From Clostridia bacterium (lineage in GTDB: Bacteria; Bacillota; Clostridia; Lutisporales; Lutisporaceae): a DNA stretch of 7,279 nt. The stretch's first letter is position 1; each line of letters opens with the position of its first letter. Where the stretch lies: the NCBI GenBank assembly GCA_029256365.1, contig JAQSYB010000111.1, positions 1 to 7,279 of the forward strand, written 5' to 3'. Shown here in pieces: positions 1 through 5,376 of this stretch. The notes beneath the pieces were generated by a model. It was not told where the DNA came from, made no database searches, and saw only the letters and a program-made list of their open reading frames with translations. A program made the translations under genes and the position numbers.

Positions 1-74
1 TCTTCAAACTTTACCTCATCCGAAATCTCATAAAGCTTTTTGTTGCCCAATTGATAGATTTCCTTAACTGCCAT
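1..74 (-). CDS. def: Peptide deformylase-like protein, N-terminal fragment
   Basis: The reading frame starts with ATG at 74-72 and runs off the left edge after 24 full codons. The visible peptide begins MAVKEIYQLGNKKLYEIS and continues SDEVKFE. This matches the start of peptide deformylases, which open with a short strand of the type 'I.qlGnp.Ly..s..V'. The family removes the formyl group from the initiator methionine of nascent proteins with a metal-bound catalytic site. The diagnostic metal and catalytic motifs (GxGxAAPQxG, EGCLS, HExxH) would lie outside the window, so the call rests on the N-terminus alone. The start is supported by AGGAGGT at 87-81, six bases upstream. The position usually held by proline in 'GNP/GDP' is lysine here, which hints at a divergent deformylase paralogue rather than the housekeeping enzyme. 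It lies 349 bases downstream of mnmM, beyond a repeat element, so it is probably a separate transcription unit. Confidence 0.65.
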   Translation of the reverse strand, partial: MAVKEIYQLGNKKLYEISDEVKFE

Positions 75-80
75 AGTATG

Positions 81-87
81 ACCTCCT
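81..87 (-). promoter_or_regulatory. Ribosome binding site of the deformylase-like gene
   Basis: The minus strand reads AGGAGGT, six bases before the ATG at 74-72. It is a full match to the anti-Shine-Dalgarno sequence and fixes the start of the truncated gene at the left edge. Confidence 0.8.
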
Positions 88-128
88 ATGTAGATTTATT
101 TTTATGTTTGTAAATCATTACTACCAAA

Positions 129-155
129 AGATTCTTCACTGCGTTCAGAATGACA
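129..155 (-). repeat. 27-base dispersed motif, copy 1
   Basis: On the minus strand it begins TGTCATTCTGAACGC and ends GTGAAGAATCT. It is identical to three other copies in this window. From general knowledge, it belongs to a motif family (TGTCATTCTGAGCGnAGCGAAGAATCT-like) that recurs in many unrelated bacterial genomes and is often mis-annotated as short proteins. Confidence 0.85.
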
Positions 156-372
156 AAGCAGGTAATAATATACACCAAACACTTTGTATAAGGAATAATT
201 TTGTGAAGTAAAGCTTCTTTGCCCTTAAGGAATACCCTCAAAGAAGATTGCTTTGTTGCACCCCGGAGCCACAGCCCCCAAAGCAAGGCTTCTGGTGTAT
301 TAGAAGCTGTCGTAAGAAAATTCGTTCCTTATACAACAAAGGATAAACAACTGAACAAGTAATCAGTGCAAA

Positions 373-399
373 AGATTCTTCACTGCGTTCAGAATGACA
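373..399 (-). repeat. 27-base dispersed motif, copy 2
   Basis: It is identical to the copy at 129-155, in the same orientation, 217 bases away. It closes the left composite element. It lies 24 bases beyond the mnmM stop codon in the direction of transcription. The ends ATTCT and AGAAT make it a weak palindrome. Confidence 0.85.
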
Positions 400-423
400 A
401 TTCAGTAATAAATAATATGTCAT

Positions 424-987
424 TTACTTCATTTTTTCTATGCAAACCGCTATGGGCGGACAGTTTACTTGGTTGACAAATTCGTGGACCAAAACGGAAT
501 ACTTCCTGCAATCCAAGGCTTTGAAATAATCCATCACAGCATTCTTTTCTTCAAAGCCGCTGTCTCCACCATAATAAATCACAATCATTACAATTCCTTC
601 CTTGCATAGCAATCCAAGGCACTTTTCTATTGCTTCAATTGTGGTTTCCGCCTTTGTGCCAATGCTATGATCCCCCTTGGGCAAATACCCCAAATTAAAC
701 ATCACTGCTTTGATTCCAGAAGGGACATATTTTTCAATATTCTGGTGCCCATCCAAAATTAGCTCGGCTCTATCCATCACACCAGCATCTTCAAGCCTTT
801 TTTTGGTATTGTCAAGAGCCATCTGCTGCACATCAAAGGCATATACCTTTCCGTCAGCGCCAACTAAATTTGCCAAAAACAACGTATCATTGCCATTTCC
901 CATTGTGGCATCGATGACAACATCACCAGGCTTTACCACCTTACCAACCAATTCATGAGAAATATGCAGGGAATTATTAAGCAACAT
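424..987 (-). CDS. mnmM: Class I SAM-dependent methyltransferase, MnmM (YtqB) family
   Basis: The product is 187 aa. It has a Rossmann-type SAM-binding motif at residues 26-34 (DATMGNGND), the acidic ribose-binding residue D52 in AFDVQ, and the family signature FNLGYLPKGD at 97-106. Near the C-terminus it reads NQVNCPPIAVCIEK. These features match the family long labelled 'rRNA methylase' (Pfam PF06962). Its B. subtilis member YtqB was reassigned as MnmM, which adds the final methyl group to 5-aminomethyl-2-thiouridine at tRNA wobble position 34. I infer the same role. The frame is open to an upstream ATG at 1032, but I chose 987 because AGAGGTG lies five bases upstream and the residues before it do not resemble the family. 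It begins 10 bases after the yraN stop and closes the operon. No clear intrinsic terminator follows, apart from the structured repeat. Confidence 0.85.
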   Translation of the reverse strand: MLLNNSLHISHELVGKVVKPGDVVIDATMGNGNDTLFLANLVGADGKVYAFDVQQMALDNTKKRLEDAGVMDRAELILDGHQNIEKYVPSGIKAVMFNLGYLPKGDHSIGTKAETTIEAIEKCLGLLCKEGIVMIVIYYGGDSGFEEKNAVMDYFKALDCRKYSVLVHEFVNQVNCPPIAVCIEKMK

Positions 988-992
988 CCTTA

Positions 993-999
993 CACCTCT
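993..999 (-). promoter_or_regulatory. Ribosome binding site that decides the mnmM start
   Basis: The minus strand reads AGAGGTG, five bases before the ATG at 987-985. It overlaps the yraN stop codon (TAG at 1000-998), so termination on yraN and initiation on mnmM occur at the same place. This suggests translational coupling and argues against the longer start at 1032. Confidence 0.75.
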
Positions 1000-1381
1000 A
1001 ATATCCGTATTTTCCACTGTATTCAAATGCATTTTTTATCAAATTGATTGATGTATCTTCCTTTGTCCCCTCTGTTAGGACTTCCACAACATCAAATCTA
1101 CACATATAGTCAAAAATCTTATACTTTGTCATAAAAAACAATGCAGACTTCACGATTCTATTTTGCTTGTAATAGCTGACCGCTTCAGAAGGATTGCCGT
1201 AGTCTGTTCCCGTTCTGCATTTTACCTCTATAAAAGCAATGGTATCCCCTTCCATCGCAATGATATCCAGTTCTCCCGCCTTACAGCTAAAGTTTCTTTC
1301 CAGAATTTTATAGCCTTTCTTTTCCAAATAGCTGCATGCCATTTCTTCTCCAAAAGCGCCCAAAAGCTTATTATACTTCAT
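998..1381 (-). CDS. yraN: YraN / UPF0102 family nuclease-fold protein
   Basis: The product is 127 aa, the usual length for this family. The N-terminus GAFGEEMACSYLEKKGY (residues 8-24) is followed by RNFSCKAGELDIIA and then FIEVKCR. The residues G36-E37-L38-D39 and E52-V53-K54 form the PD-(D/E)xK-like core of restriction-endonuclease-fold proteins resembling Holliday-junction resolvases. YraN is widely conserved next to rnhB in bacteria. Its function is not firmly established; a role in DNA processing is inferred from the fold. The gene starts four bases after the FlhB-like stop codon. A purine-rich GAGGTAAGAGG tract spans that stop and supplies the ribosome binding site, so the two are probably translationally coupled. 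All core residues are present and nothing looks truncated. Confidence 0.92.
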   Translation of the reverse strand: MKYNKLLGAFGEEMACSYLEKKGYKILERNFSCKAGELDIIAMEGDTIAFIEVKCRTGTDYGNPSEAVSYYKQNRIVKSALFFMTKYKIFDYMCRFDVVEVLTEGTKEDTSINLIKNAFEYSGKYGY

Positions 1382-1385
1382 CCTC

Positions 1386-1652
1386 TTACCTCTTTAGGTC
1401 ATTTTCAATATTTGAAACAAAAACCAATACCTCAGCAACTACACTGTACAGCTCTTGAGGGATTTGCTGCCCTAAGTCTAAGTGAATCAATGTAGAAACC
1501 AACTGCTCATTCTCAAAAATAGGCACATCGTTTTCCTGGGCAGTTTTTATGATGCGATCTGCCACCTCGCCCTTACCTATTGCAGTTACGATAGGGGCTT
1601 GCTCCCCCTCTCGATAGGAGAGTGCTGCAGCTTTTTTCATTTTATCCTTCAT
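1386..1652 (-). CDS. ylqH: Free-standing FlhB cytoplasmic-domain homologue (YlqH type)
   Basis: The product is 88 aa. It aligns with the C-terminal cytoplasmic part of the flagellar export switch protein FlhB: ALSYREGEQAPIVTAIGKGEVADRI (split here at residues 10-33), then ENDVPIFENEQL and the conserved tail IPQELYSVVAEVLVFV. Full FlhB has four membrane helices and an autocleaved NPTH motif just before this region. Here both are absent, and the protein begins almost exactly where the cleaved fragment would start. B. subtilis YlqH has the same architecture and the same position in the operon; its function is unknown. The start ATG at 1652 follows the FliK-like stop codon by one base, with AAGGGTG as the likely ribosome binding site. 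An alternative start exists at codon 5 (ATG at 1640). A soluble cytoplasmic location is inferred because no membrane segment is visible. Confidence 0.88.
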   Translation of the reverse strand: MKDKMKKAAALSYREGEQAPIVTAIGKGEVADRIIKTAQENDVPIFENEQLVSTLIHLDLGQQIPQELYSVVAEVLVFVSNIENDLKR

Positions 1653-1653
1653 A

Positions 1654-3243
1654 TTACACCCTTATATCCAGATGCAGCTGGCCCATGTCCACATTTGTCA
1701 GTTCTTCCAGCTCCAGCAAATTGAATTTTTCCTCAATATCAATAATTTTAAGGGGATTTAAGCGATAGCCCCTTGCTTCTAATGCATCCTTCAAAGCAAC
1801 AACTGCACCCTTAATTGCTTTTCTGAATTCTTCTTTTTCCACCTTAAAGGTAATATTCACATCTTTTTTGACAACTGAAATCAGACTTTCCAGATGCCCT
1901 AGCTTATTCAAATCCAATGCAATTAGTATTGTTGCATTCTCAGGATTTATCATATTACTTTTTTTCTTATTATTAAATACATAGACTTCTGCTGTCGTTT
2001 TGTTTTCATTTATATTCAGTGGAATCTGAAGATAGTTTATATTTCCATTGATGGTTTTTATAAAATCTATATTGCTTTTCGTATCTTGCAGTACTGTGGT
2101 GTCAAGCTTATTTTCTAAAGCATTCTCCTTAATCAAGGACTCTAGCTTAGCACCTAATTTTGTAATTTCTTTAAAATTCTCAGTTACTTGCTCCTTATCC
2201 TGCAATAGCTCTGGCTTTATGAACAGCTTTTTTAGCTCCTGCTTTATTTCTTTTACATCTACTTGGTTTTTTTCTAATTTCTCTACAAGTTTCTCAAAGC
2301 CCTCTAATTGATTTGAAATTTTATTTTGACCTGATGTATGATCGACTATGGCTTTTACTGCCGCTGGTGTAATTTTAATGTCCTTTGCCAGCATATATGC
2401 CGTTTGTTCCGGCTTTGCCTGTGAAATGGTATCAAATACCTTGGTTATCGTATCCATGAGCTTTTCTAGCTTAGGAGTTTCCTGTTTTATGATTCCTTGT
2501 TCCTTTGATTCCGCTTCCACCTTAGCAACCAGCTGCTGCATTGCGGCCTTTGGATTCTTTTCTAGGGGTATTTCTATATCTCCTGTGCTGACAACTACTT
2601 TTTCTTGGGATTGCACTGCCTTCGCTTCAGTCTTAACAGTATGCTCTATTTCAGAGCTTGGAGCATCTATATTGTTTTGTAGCTGTTTCAGTATTTCCTG
2701 ACTTTTCGGCTCCAAAGCTGCCGCTGCTTTTACTAGCTTTGTCACTTCCGTATTGTTTATATTCAGCTCTGACTGCAGCATTGCGATTGCCTTTGCTGAG
2801 CTTCCTTGAGCTAAGCTTTCCATACTTTTTTGTGTATTCACAAGTTTTATAATATTGTCCTTTGTCACTGGCATGTTGTATTTTATTAACAGCTTGGCTG
2901 CTTGGATATGCTCTTCTTTCGGCTTAATATCCATATGCTTTAACAACTGCTGCAGCTTCGCGTCCTCATTTATTTGAGGCTTTTGATGCTCTGTTTTCAG
3001 CTCAGCAAAAACACCCTCCGGTGTTATGCTGCTGACACTTAGCTCCACCAACTGTCCAGGCATTAGCTCAGCTGCTTTCATTAAAGCTGCAGTAAATAGC
3101 TGTCCCGATGCAGTTTTAATAGAAACGCTTTGTCCCAGCATTTCAACAAGCTTTCCCTTTATTGTATCCCCGACCTCAACATTGGTAAGAAAATCTCCCA
3201 ATTGAGGCTTAACCGTCATTTGATTTTGTACTGTAATTCTCAT
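1654..3243 (-). CDS. FliK-like hook-length-control family protein (YlqG position)
   Basis: This is a large 529-aa protein with three visible parts. Residues about 20-83 form a strand-rich N-terminal module with G-D-T-I-K-G and SGQLFTAAL. Residues about 84-400 are largely helical, rich in Lys, Glu and Gln, and carry two related segments (118-136, LLIKYNMPVTKDNIIKLVN, and 284-301, MLAKDIKITPAAVKAIVD). Residues about 404-495 resemble the C-terminal domain of flagellar hook-length control protein FliK (Pfam Flg_hook): LQIPLNINENKTTAEVYVF, then LDLNKLGHLESL and FRKAIKGAVVALKDALEARGYRL. I see no cysteine or tryptophan and no signal peptide. The gene occupies the place of B. subtilis ylqG, sits 12 bases after rnhB, and is immediately followed by the FlhB-like gene. 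FliK and FlhB act together in switching export substrates, so the two products probably interact. Their actual role here is unknown. Confidence 0.78.
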   Translation of the reverse strand: MRITVQNQMTVKPQLGDFLTNVEVGDTIKGKLVEMLGQSVSIKTASGQLFTAALMKAAELMPGQLVELSVSSITPEGVFAELKTEHQKPQINEDAKLQQLLKHMDIKPKEEHIQAAKLLIKYNMPVTKDNIIKLVNTQKSMESLAQGSSAKAIAMLQSELNINNTEVTKLVKAAAALEPKSQEILKQLQNNIDAPSSEIEHTVKTEAKAVQSQEKVVVSTGDIEIPLEKNPKAAMQQLVAKVEAESKEQGIIKQETPKLEKLMDTITKVFDTISQAKPEQTAYMLAKDIKITPAAVKAIVDHTSGQNKISNQLEGFEKLVEKLEKNQVDVKEIKQELKKLFIKPELLQDKEQVTENFKEITKLGAKLESLIKENALENKLDTTVLQDTKSNIDFIKTINGNINYLQIPLNINENKTTAEVYVFNNKKKSNMINPENATILIALDLNKLGHLESLISVVKKDVNITFKVEKEEFRKAIKGAVVALKDALEARGYRLNPLKIIDIEEKFNLLELEELTNVDMGQLHLDIRV

Positions 3244-3255
3244 ATTATCACTTCT

Positions 3256-3894
3256 TTAAATATTTTTTGTAAAGCTGCGTCTATGTACGGGTAGCAGTCC
3301 AAGCCTTCTAATGCAATCCATATGCTCCTTGGTCCCATAGCCCTTGTGCTTCGAAAATTTATATTCAGGATATATGCTGTCATAGGAGCTAATCAGCCTA
3401 TCTCTTTCCACCTTCGCAATGATTGACGCTGCTGCTATGGAAAGGCTTAAGGTGTCTCCTTTTATAATTCCCTTTTGCGGAATGTCTACATCCTTCAAGG
3501 TAACTGCATCAAATAAAATATAGTCAGGCTGTATGCTCAGTGAATGGATTGCTCTCTTCATGGCTGCATAGGTAGCATTCAATATGTTTATTTCGTCAAT
3601 AAGCTCTACCTCTGCCATACCTACTCCAATTGCCAGTGCTTTTGCCTTTATTTCCTCATAGAGGTATTCGCGTTTGGCTTCTGATAGCTTCTTGGAGTCG
3701 TTTACACCTGGTATCACAACACCTTCTCCCAATATCACAGCTGCCGCCACTACTGGTCCAGCTAGGGGCCCTCTGCCAACCTCATCGATACCTGCCACAT
3801 GTATGTAACCATCCTCATAGCATTTTCTTTCATATTCAGTCATTGTATGTAATCGTTGAATTTCTTTTTCATCATATTTTATTTTAACGGCCAT
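3256..3894 (-). CDS. rnhB: Ribonuclease HII
   Basis: The product is 212 aa. It cleaves RNA in RNA-DNA duplexes and removes single ribonucleotides misincorporated into DNA, using a metal-dependent acidic active site. The N-terminal signature AGIDEVGRGPLAGPV supplies D37 and E38. NDSKKL follows at 65-70, then D129 in ILFDAVTL. The segment KGDTLSLSIAAASIIAKVERD carries the conserved acidic D147 and D165. HKGYGTKEH and LLPVHRRSF complete the C-terminal family motifs. Length and motif spacing are normal. The ATG at 3894 is preceded by AAAGGAGA at a good distance. Upstream is a 96-base gap from rbgA containing a hairpin; downstream the FliK-like gene follows after 12 bases. This suggests rnhB heads the tight rnhB-to-mnmM group, fed either by read-through from rbgA or by a local promoter. 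Confidence 0.97.
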   Translation of the reverse strand: MAVKIKYDEKEIQRLHTMTEYERKCYEDGYIHVAGIDEVGRGPLAGPVVAAAVILGEGVVIPGVNDSKKLSEAKREYLYEEIKAKALAIGVGMAEVELIDEINILNATYAAMKRAIHSLSIQPDYILFDAVTLKDVDIPQKGIIKGDTLSLSIAAASIIAKVERDRLISSYDSIYPEYKFSKHKGYGTKEHMDCIRRLGLLPVHRRSFTKNI

Positions 3895-3918
3895 TTTAAT
3901 CTCCTTTGGAATTATATA

Positions 3919-3947
3919 TTCAATTTATCGGCATCTTTTTGCAAAAA
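3919..3947 (-). promoter_or_regulatory. Candidate weak promoter for rnhB and downstream genes
   Basis: On the minus strand TTGCAA is followed after 17 bases by GAATAT, inside the AT-rich leader of rnhB. The -35 box is a four-of-six match and the -10 box is a poor match. A better -10 (TATAAT) further downstream is spaced wrongly. This is only a candidate. Confidence 0.25.
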
Positions 3948-3975
3948 ATGAAAGCATATGTAAATTACATATGCT
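3933..3975 (-). terminator. Palindrome with U-rich tail between rbgA and rnhB
   Basis: Positions 3953-3975 form an 11-base inverted repeat around a single central base (AGCATATGTAA / TTACATATGCT). It is followed on the minus strand by TTTCATTTTTTGC. This resembles a weak intrinsic terminator after rbgA, but the stem is AT-rich, so partial termination is more likely. A TATAAT lies just before it on the minus strand without a good -35 box, so it could instead be an operator-like palindrome. Confidence 0.45.
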
Positions 3976-3990
3976 CAATTATATCATATT

Positions 3991-4854
3991 TTACTCTGTT
4001 TTTTCTGGAGGCAATTCCAATGTTATTTTTCCAATTCTGCCGCCTCTAAAGTCATCTAGAAGCATCACAGCAACTCTTTTGATGTCAATTTCTCCACCTG
4101 CTATGATGCAGCCTCGCTTCTTCCCTATTAAGCTGAACAACTCGTGTACTGGCAATTCCTTATTTGAGTCCTCAAGCTTATACTTCTCCATCAAATTTTT
4201 GTAAAAATCCCTCTGCATTCTCTCTAGAAAATGCAGTGCCAGCTCATAAACATCTAATATTTCATCCTTAATAGCTCCAGTAAATGCAAGGTTCAAAGCC
4301 ACCTGCTCATCTTGGAACTTAGGCCATAATATTCCGGGGGTATCTAATAGCTCCAGCTCATTGCTGATTTTAATCCATTGCTTGGCCTTAGTAACGCCTG
4401 GTCGGTCTCCTGTTTGTGCAATGCTGCGTCCAGCAACCTTATTAATAAGAGTTGATTTCCCTACATTGGGTATCCCTATTATTAAAGCTCTTATGGTTTT
4501 AACCAGCAAACCCTTGGCTTTCAGTCGATCAATTTTTTCTTTCATTAGGAATTGCGCTGCAGCAGTTGCTTCCTTTAAGCCTGTTCCCTTAATAGAATTG
4601 GCTAGTATTACCTTGGTATTGCTTGCTGTATAATACTTCATCCAGACTTTATTTGCATTTTCATCTGACAAGTCACTTTTATTCAGAATGATTATTCTTG
4701 GCTTACCGCCAACAATCTGATCCACATCAGGGTTTCTGCTGCTCATCGGAATTCGAGCATCTAAAAGCTCAATTACCACATCTACCAGCTTTAAGTCTTC
4801 TGCAATTTTTCTTTTTGCTTTGGTCATGTGACCGGGAAACCATTGTATATTCAA
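3991..4854 (-). CDS. rbgA: Ribosome biogenesis GTPase RbgA (YlqF)
   Basis: The product is 287 aa when started at TTG 4854, giving an N-terminus NIQWFPGHMTKAKRKI that matches B. subtilis RbgA. It is a circularly permuted GTPase: G4 (NKSD, 58-61) and the G5-like ANSIKGTG come before G1 (GIPNVGKS, 127-134), the G2 threonine in GDRPGVTK (about 155) and G3 (DTPG, 171-174). The C-terminal region includes IGKKRGCIIAGGEIDIKR. RbgA acts late in 50S subunit assembly, binding the particle in its GTP form. A GTG at 4863 would add three residues, but GAGGTG lies exactly six bases before the TTG and would be consumed by the GTG, so TTG is preferred. The low-efficiency start codon may limit expression. It has its own promoter-like sequence after the rplS terminator, and there is no signal peptidase gene between rplS and rbgA. 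Confidence 0.96.
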   Translation of the reverse strand: MNIQWFPGHMTKAKRKIAEDLKLVDVVIELLDARIPMSSRNPDVDQIVGGKPRIIILNKSDLSDENANKVWMKYYTASNTKVILANSIKGTGLKEATAAAQFLMKEKIDRLKAKGLLVKTIRALIIGIPNVGKSTLINKVAGRSIAQTGDRPGVTKAKQWIKISNELELLDTPGILWPKFQDEQVALNLAFTGAIKDEILDVYELALHFLERMQRDFYKNLMEKYKLEDSNKELPVHELFSLIGKKRGCIIAGGEIDIKRVAVMLLDDFRGGRIGKITLELPPEKTE

Positions 4855-4860
4855 AGTTAA

Positions 4861-4866
4861 CACCTC
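4861..4866 (-). promoter_or_regulatory. Ribosome binding site that decides the rbgA TTG start
   Basis: The minus strand reads GAGGTG with six bases to the TTG at 4854-4852. The alternative GTG start at 4863 lies inside this same hexamer and has no comparable site upstream. Confidence 0.75.
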
Positions 4867-4888
4867 GTTTTTATCCTATGTACAACTA

Positions 4889-4918
4889 TATTAACATATT
4901 GTTATTATTTCTAGTCAA
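4889..4918 (-). promoter_or_regulatory. Probable promoter of rbgA
   Basis: On the minus strand TTGACT (4918-4913) is followed after 18 bases by TTAATA (4894-4889). The alternative -10 TAATAT gives a 19-base spacer. It lies between the rplS terminator and rbgA, where a new transcription unit would be expected to start. Confidence 0.6.
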
Positions 4919-4936
4919 TCTATTTTAATGCAAATG

Positions 4937-4958
4937 AAAAAAGGGCATAAAGCCCTTT
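4937..4958 (-). terminator. Intrinsic terminator of rplS
   Basis: The minus strand reads AAAGGGC, loop TTTAT, GCCCTTT, then further T residues, starting six bases after the rplS stop codon. A perfect 7-bp stem followed by a U-tract is a textbook rho-independent terminator and ends rplS as a single-gene unit. Confidence 0.9.
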
Positions 4959-4964
4959 AAATTC

Positions 4965-5309
4965 TTAGAATCTGATTTCTTTAATTTTAGCTTTCTTACC
5001 AACTCTGTCTCTAAGGTAGTTAAGCTTCGCTCTTCTAACCTTACCTCTTCTAACTACTTCTATCTTGTCTAACTTTGGTGAGTGAACTGGGAAAGTTCTT
5101 TCAACACCAACGCCGTAAGAAATTCTTCTTACTGTGAAAGTTTCAGTAAGTCCGCCGCCTTGTCTCTTTAACACAGCACCTTCGTAAACCTGAACTCTTT
5201 CTCTTGTACCTTCTTTAACCTTAACGTGAACCTTAACAGTATCACCTACGTTAAATTGTGGTATATCTTTTCTTAGTTGCTCATTTTCAATGATTTTAAC
5301 TAAATCCAT
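4965..5309 (-). CDS. rplS: 50S ribosomal protein L19
   Basis: The product is 114 aa, the normal length for bacterial L19. It begins MDLVKIIENEQLRKDIPQF, followed by VGDTVKVHVKVKEGTRERVQ, the glycine-rich turn QGGGLTETFTVRRIS, GVGVERTFPVHSP and the basic tail RRGKVRRAKLNYLRDRVGK. L19 lies at the 30S-50S interface. The frame is open seven codons further upstream (ATG at 5330), but the ATG at 5309 has AAGGAGGG six bases before it and gives the conserved N-terminus. Unlike the surrounding genes it has its own strong promoter and its own strong terminator, so its high dosage is uncoupled from rimM-trmD upstream and rbgA downstream. Codons look biased, as in a highly expressed gene. Confidence 0.98.
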   Translation of the reverse strand: MDLVKIIENEQLRKDIPQFNVGDTVKVHVKVKEGTRERVQVYEGAVLKRQGGGLTETFTVRRISYGVGVERTFPVHSPKLDKIEVVRRGKVRRAKLNYLRDRVGKKAKIKEIRF

Positions 5310-5315
5310 GAATGT

Positions 5316-5323
5316 CCCTCCTT
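5316..5323 (-). promoter_or_regulatory. Ribosome binding site that decides the rplS start
   Basis: The minus strand reads AAGGAGGG, six bases before the ATG at 5309-5307. It rules out the longer frame from 5330, whose ATG lies upstream of this site. Confidence 0.85.
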
Positions 5324-5370
5324 CCATCATAGACGCTCATGTACGTTGACAGCGGAACGCCCGTTTTACC
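5324..5370 (-). promoter_or_regulatory. 5' leader of rplS, possible L19 autoregulatory element
   Basis: The transcript from the promoter at 5377-5405 should begin near 5370, leaving roughly 45 bases ahead of the ribosome binding site. This leader is GC-richer than its surroundings, with small complementary pieces (CGTT/AACG and ACG/CGT). An L19 leader family is known from Bacillota rplS genes. I cannot confirm its consensus here, so this is a position-based suggestion. Confidence 0.3.
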
Positions 5371-5376
5371 TAGAGA

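Larger units (their letters stand above)
129..399. repeat. Composite dispersed repeat, left copy (271 bases)
   Basis: This block fills most of the gene-free stretch 75-423. Identical 27-base direct repeats bound it (129-155 and 373-399). By manual alignment the block is about 90% identical to the reverse complement of 6860-7129, with roughly 25 mismatches and one gap. Segment 183-239 is identical without a break. Inside are nested inverted repeats: an outer pair at 188-202 and 317-332 (ATAAGGAATAATTTT against AAAATTCGTTCCTTAT) and an inner pair at 241-255 and 279-293 (AAGAAGATTGCTTTG against CAAAGCAAGGCTTCT). Together they could form a long imperfect hairpin centred near 266. No transposase or convincing coding frame is present. 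I read it as a non-autonomous, MITE-like or structured dispersed repeat; its mobility is inferred. The rest of 75-423 holds only the deformylase leader and the mnmM tail. Confidence 0.85.

Noticed and set aside
129..399. CRISPR-like arrangement of identical 27-base repeats
   Set aside because: Only two copies per locus occur, about 216 bases apart. The intervening sequence is itself repeated elsewhere, and no cas gene is present, so this is not a CRISPR array.
86..423. Two minus-strand open frames of 66 and 61 codons (86-286 and 238-423), with peptides such as CHSERSEESF and FVILNAVKNL
   Set aside because: They are conceptual translations of the 27-base repeat and its spacer in different frames. 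No ribosome binding site supports them, and this peptide pattern is a familiar artefact of that dispersed repeat.
677..958. Plus-strand 93-codon frame opposite mnmM, and similar ones opposite yraN, rnhB, rbgA and trmD
   Set aside because: Each lies fully or mostly antisense to a conserved gene and shows no recognisable family or start signal.
988..1032. Longer N-terminus for the methyltransferase starting at 1032
   Set aside because: It would overlap yraN by 35 bases, has no ribosome binding site, and the extra 15 residues do not resemble the family.
2048..2852. Plus-strand open frames opposite the FliK-like gene (2048-2311, 2348-2701, 2658-2852)
   Set aside because: They are antisense shadows of a well-supported coding frame. 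They are rich in Ser, Phe and Leu, as expected from the complement of Lys/Glu-rich codons, and lack ribosome binding sites.
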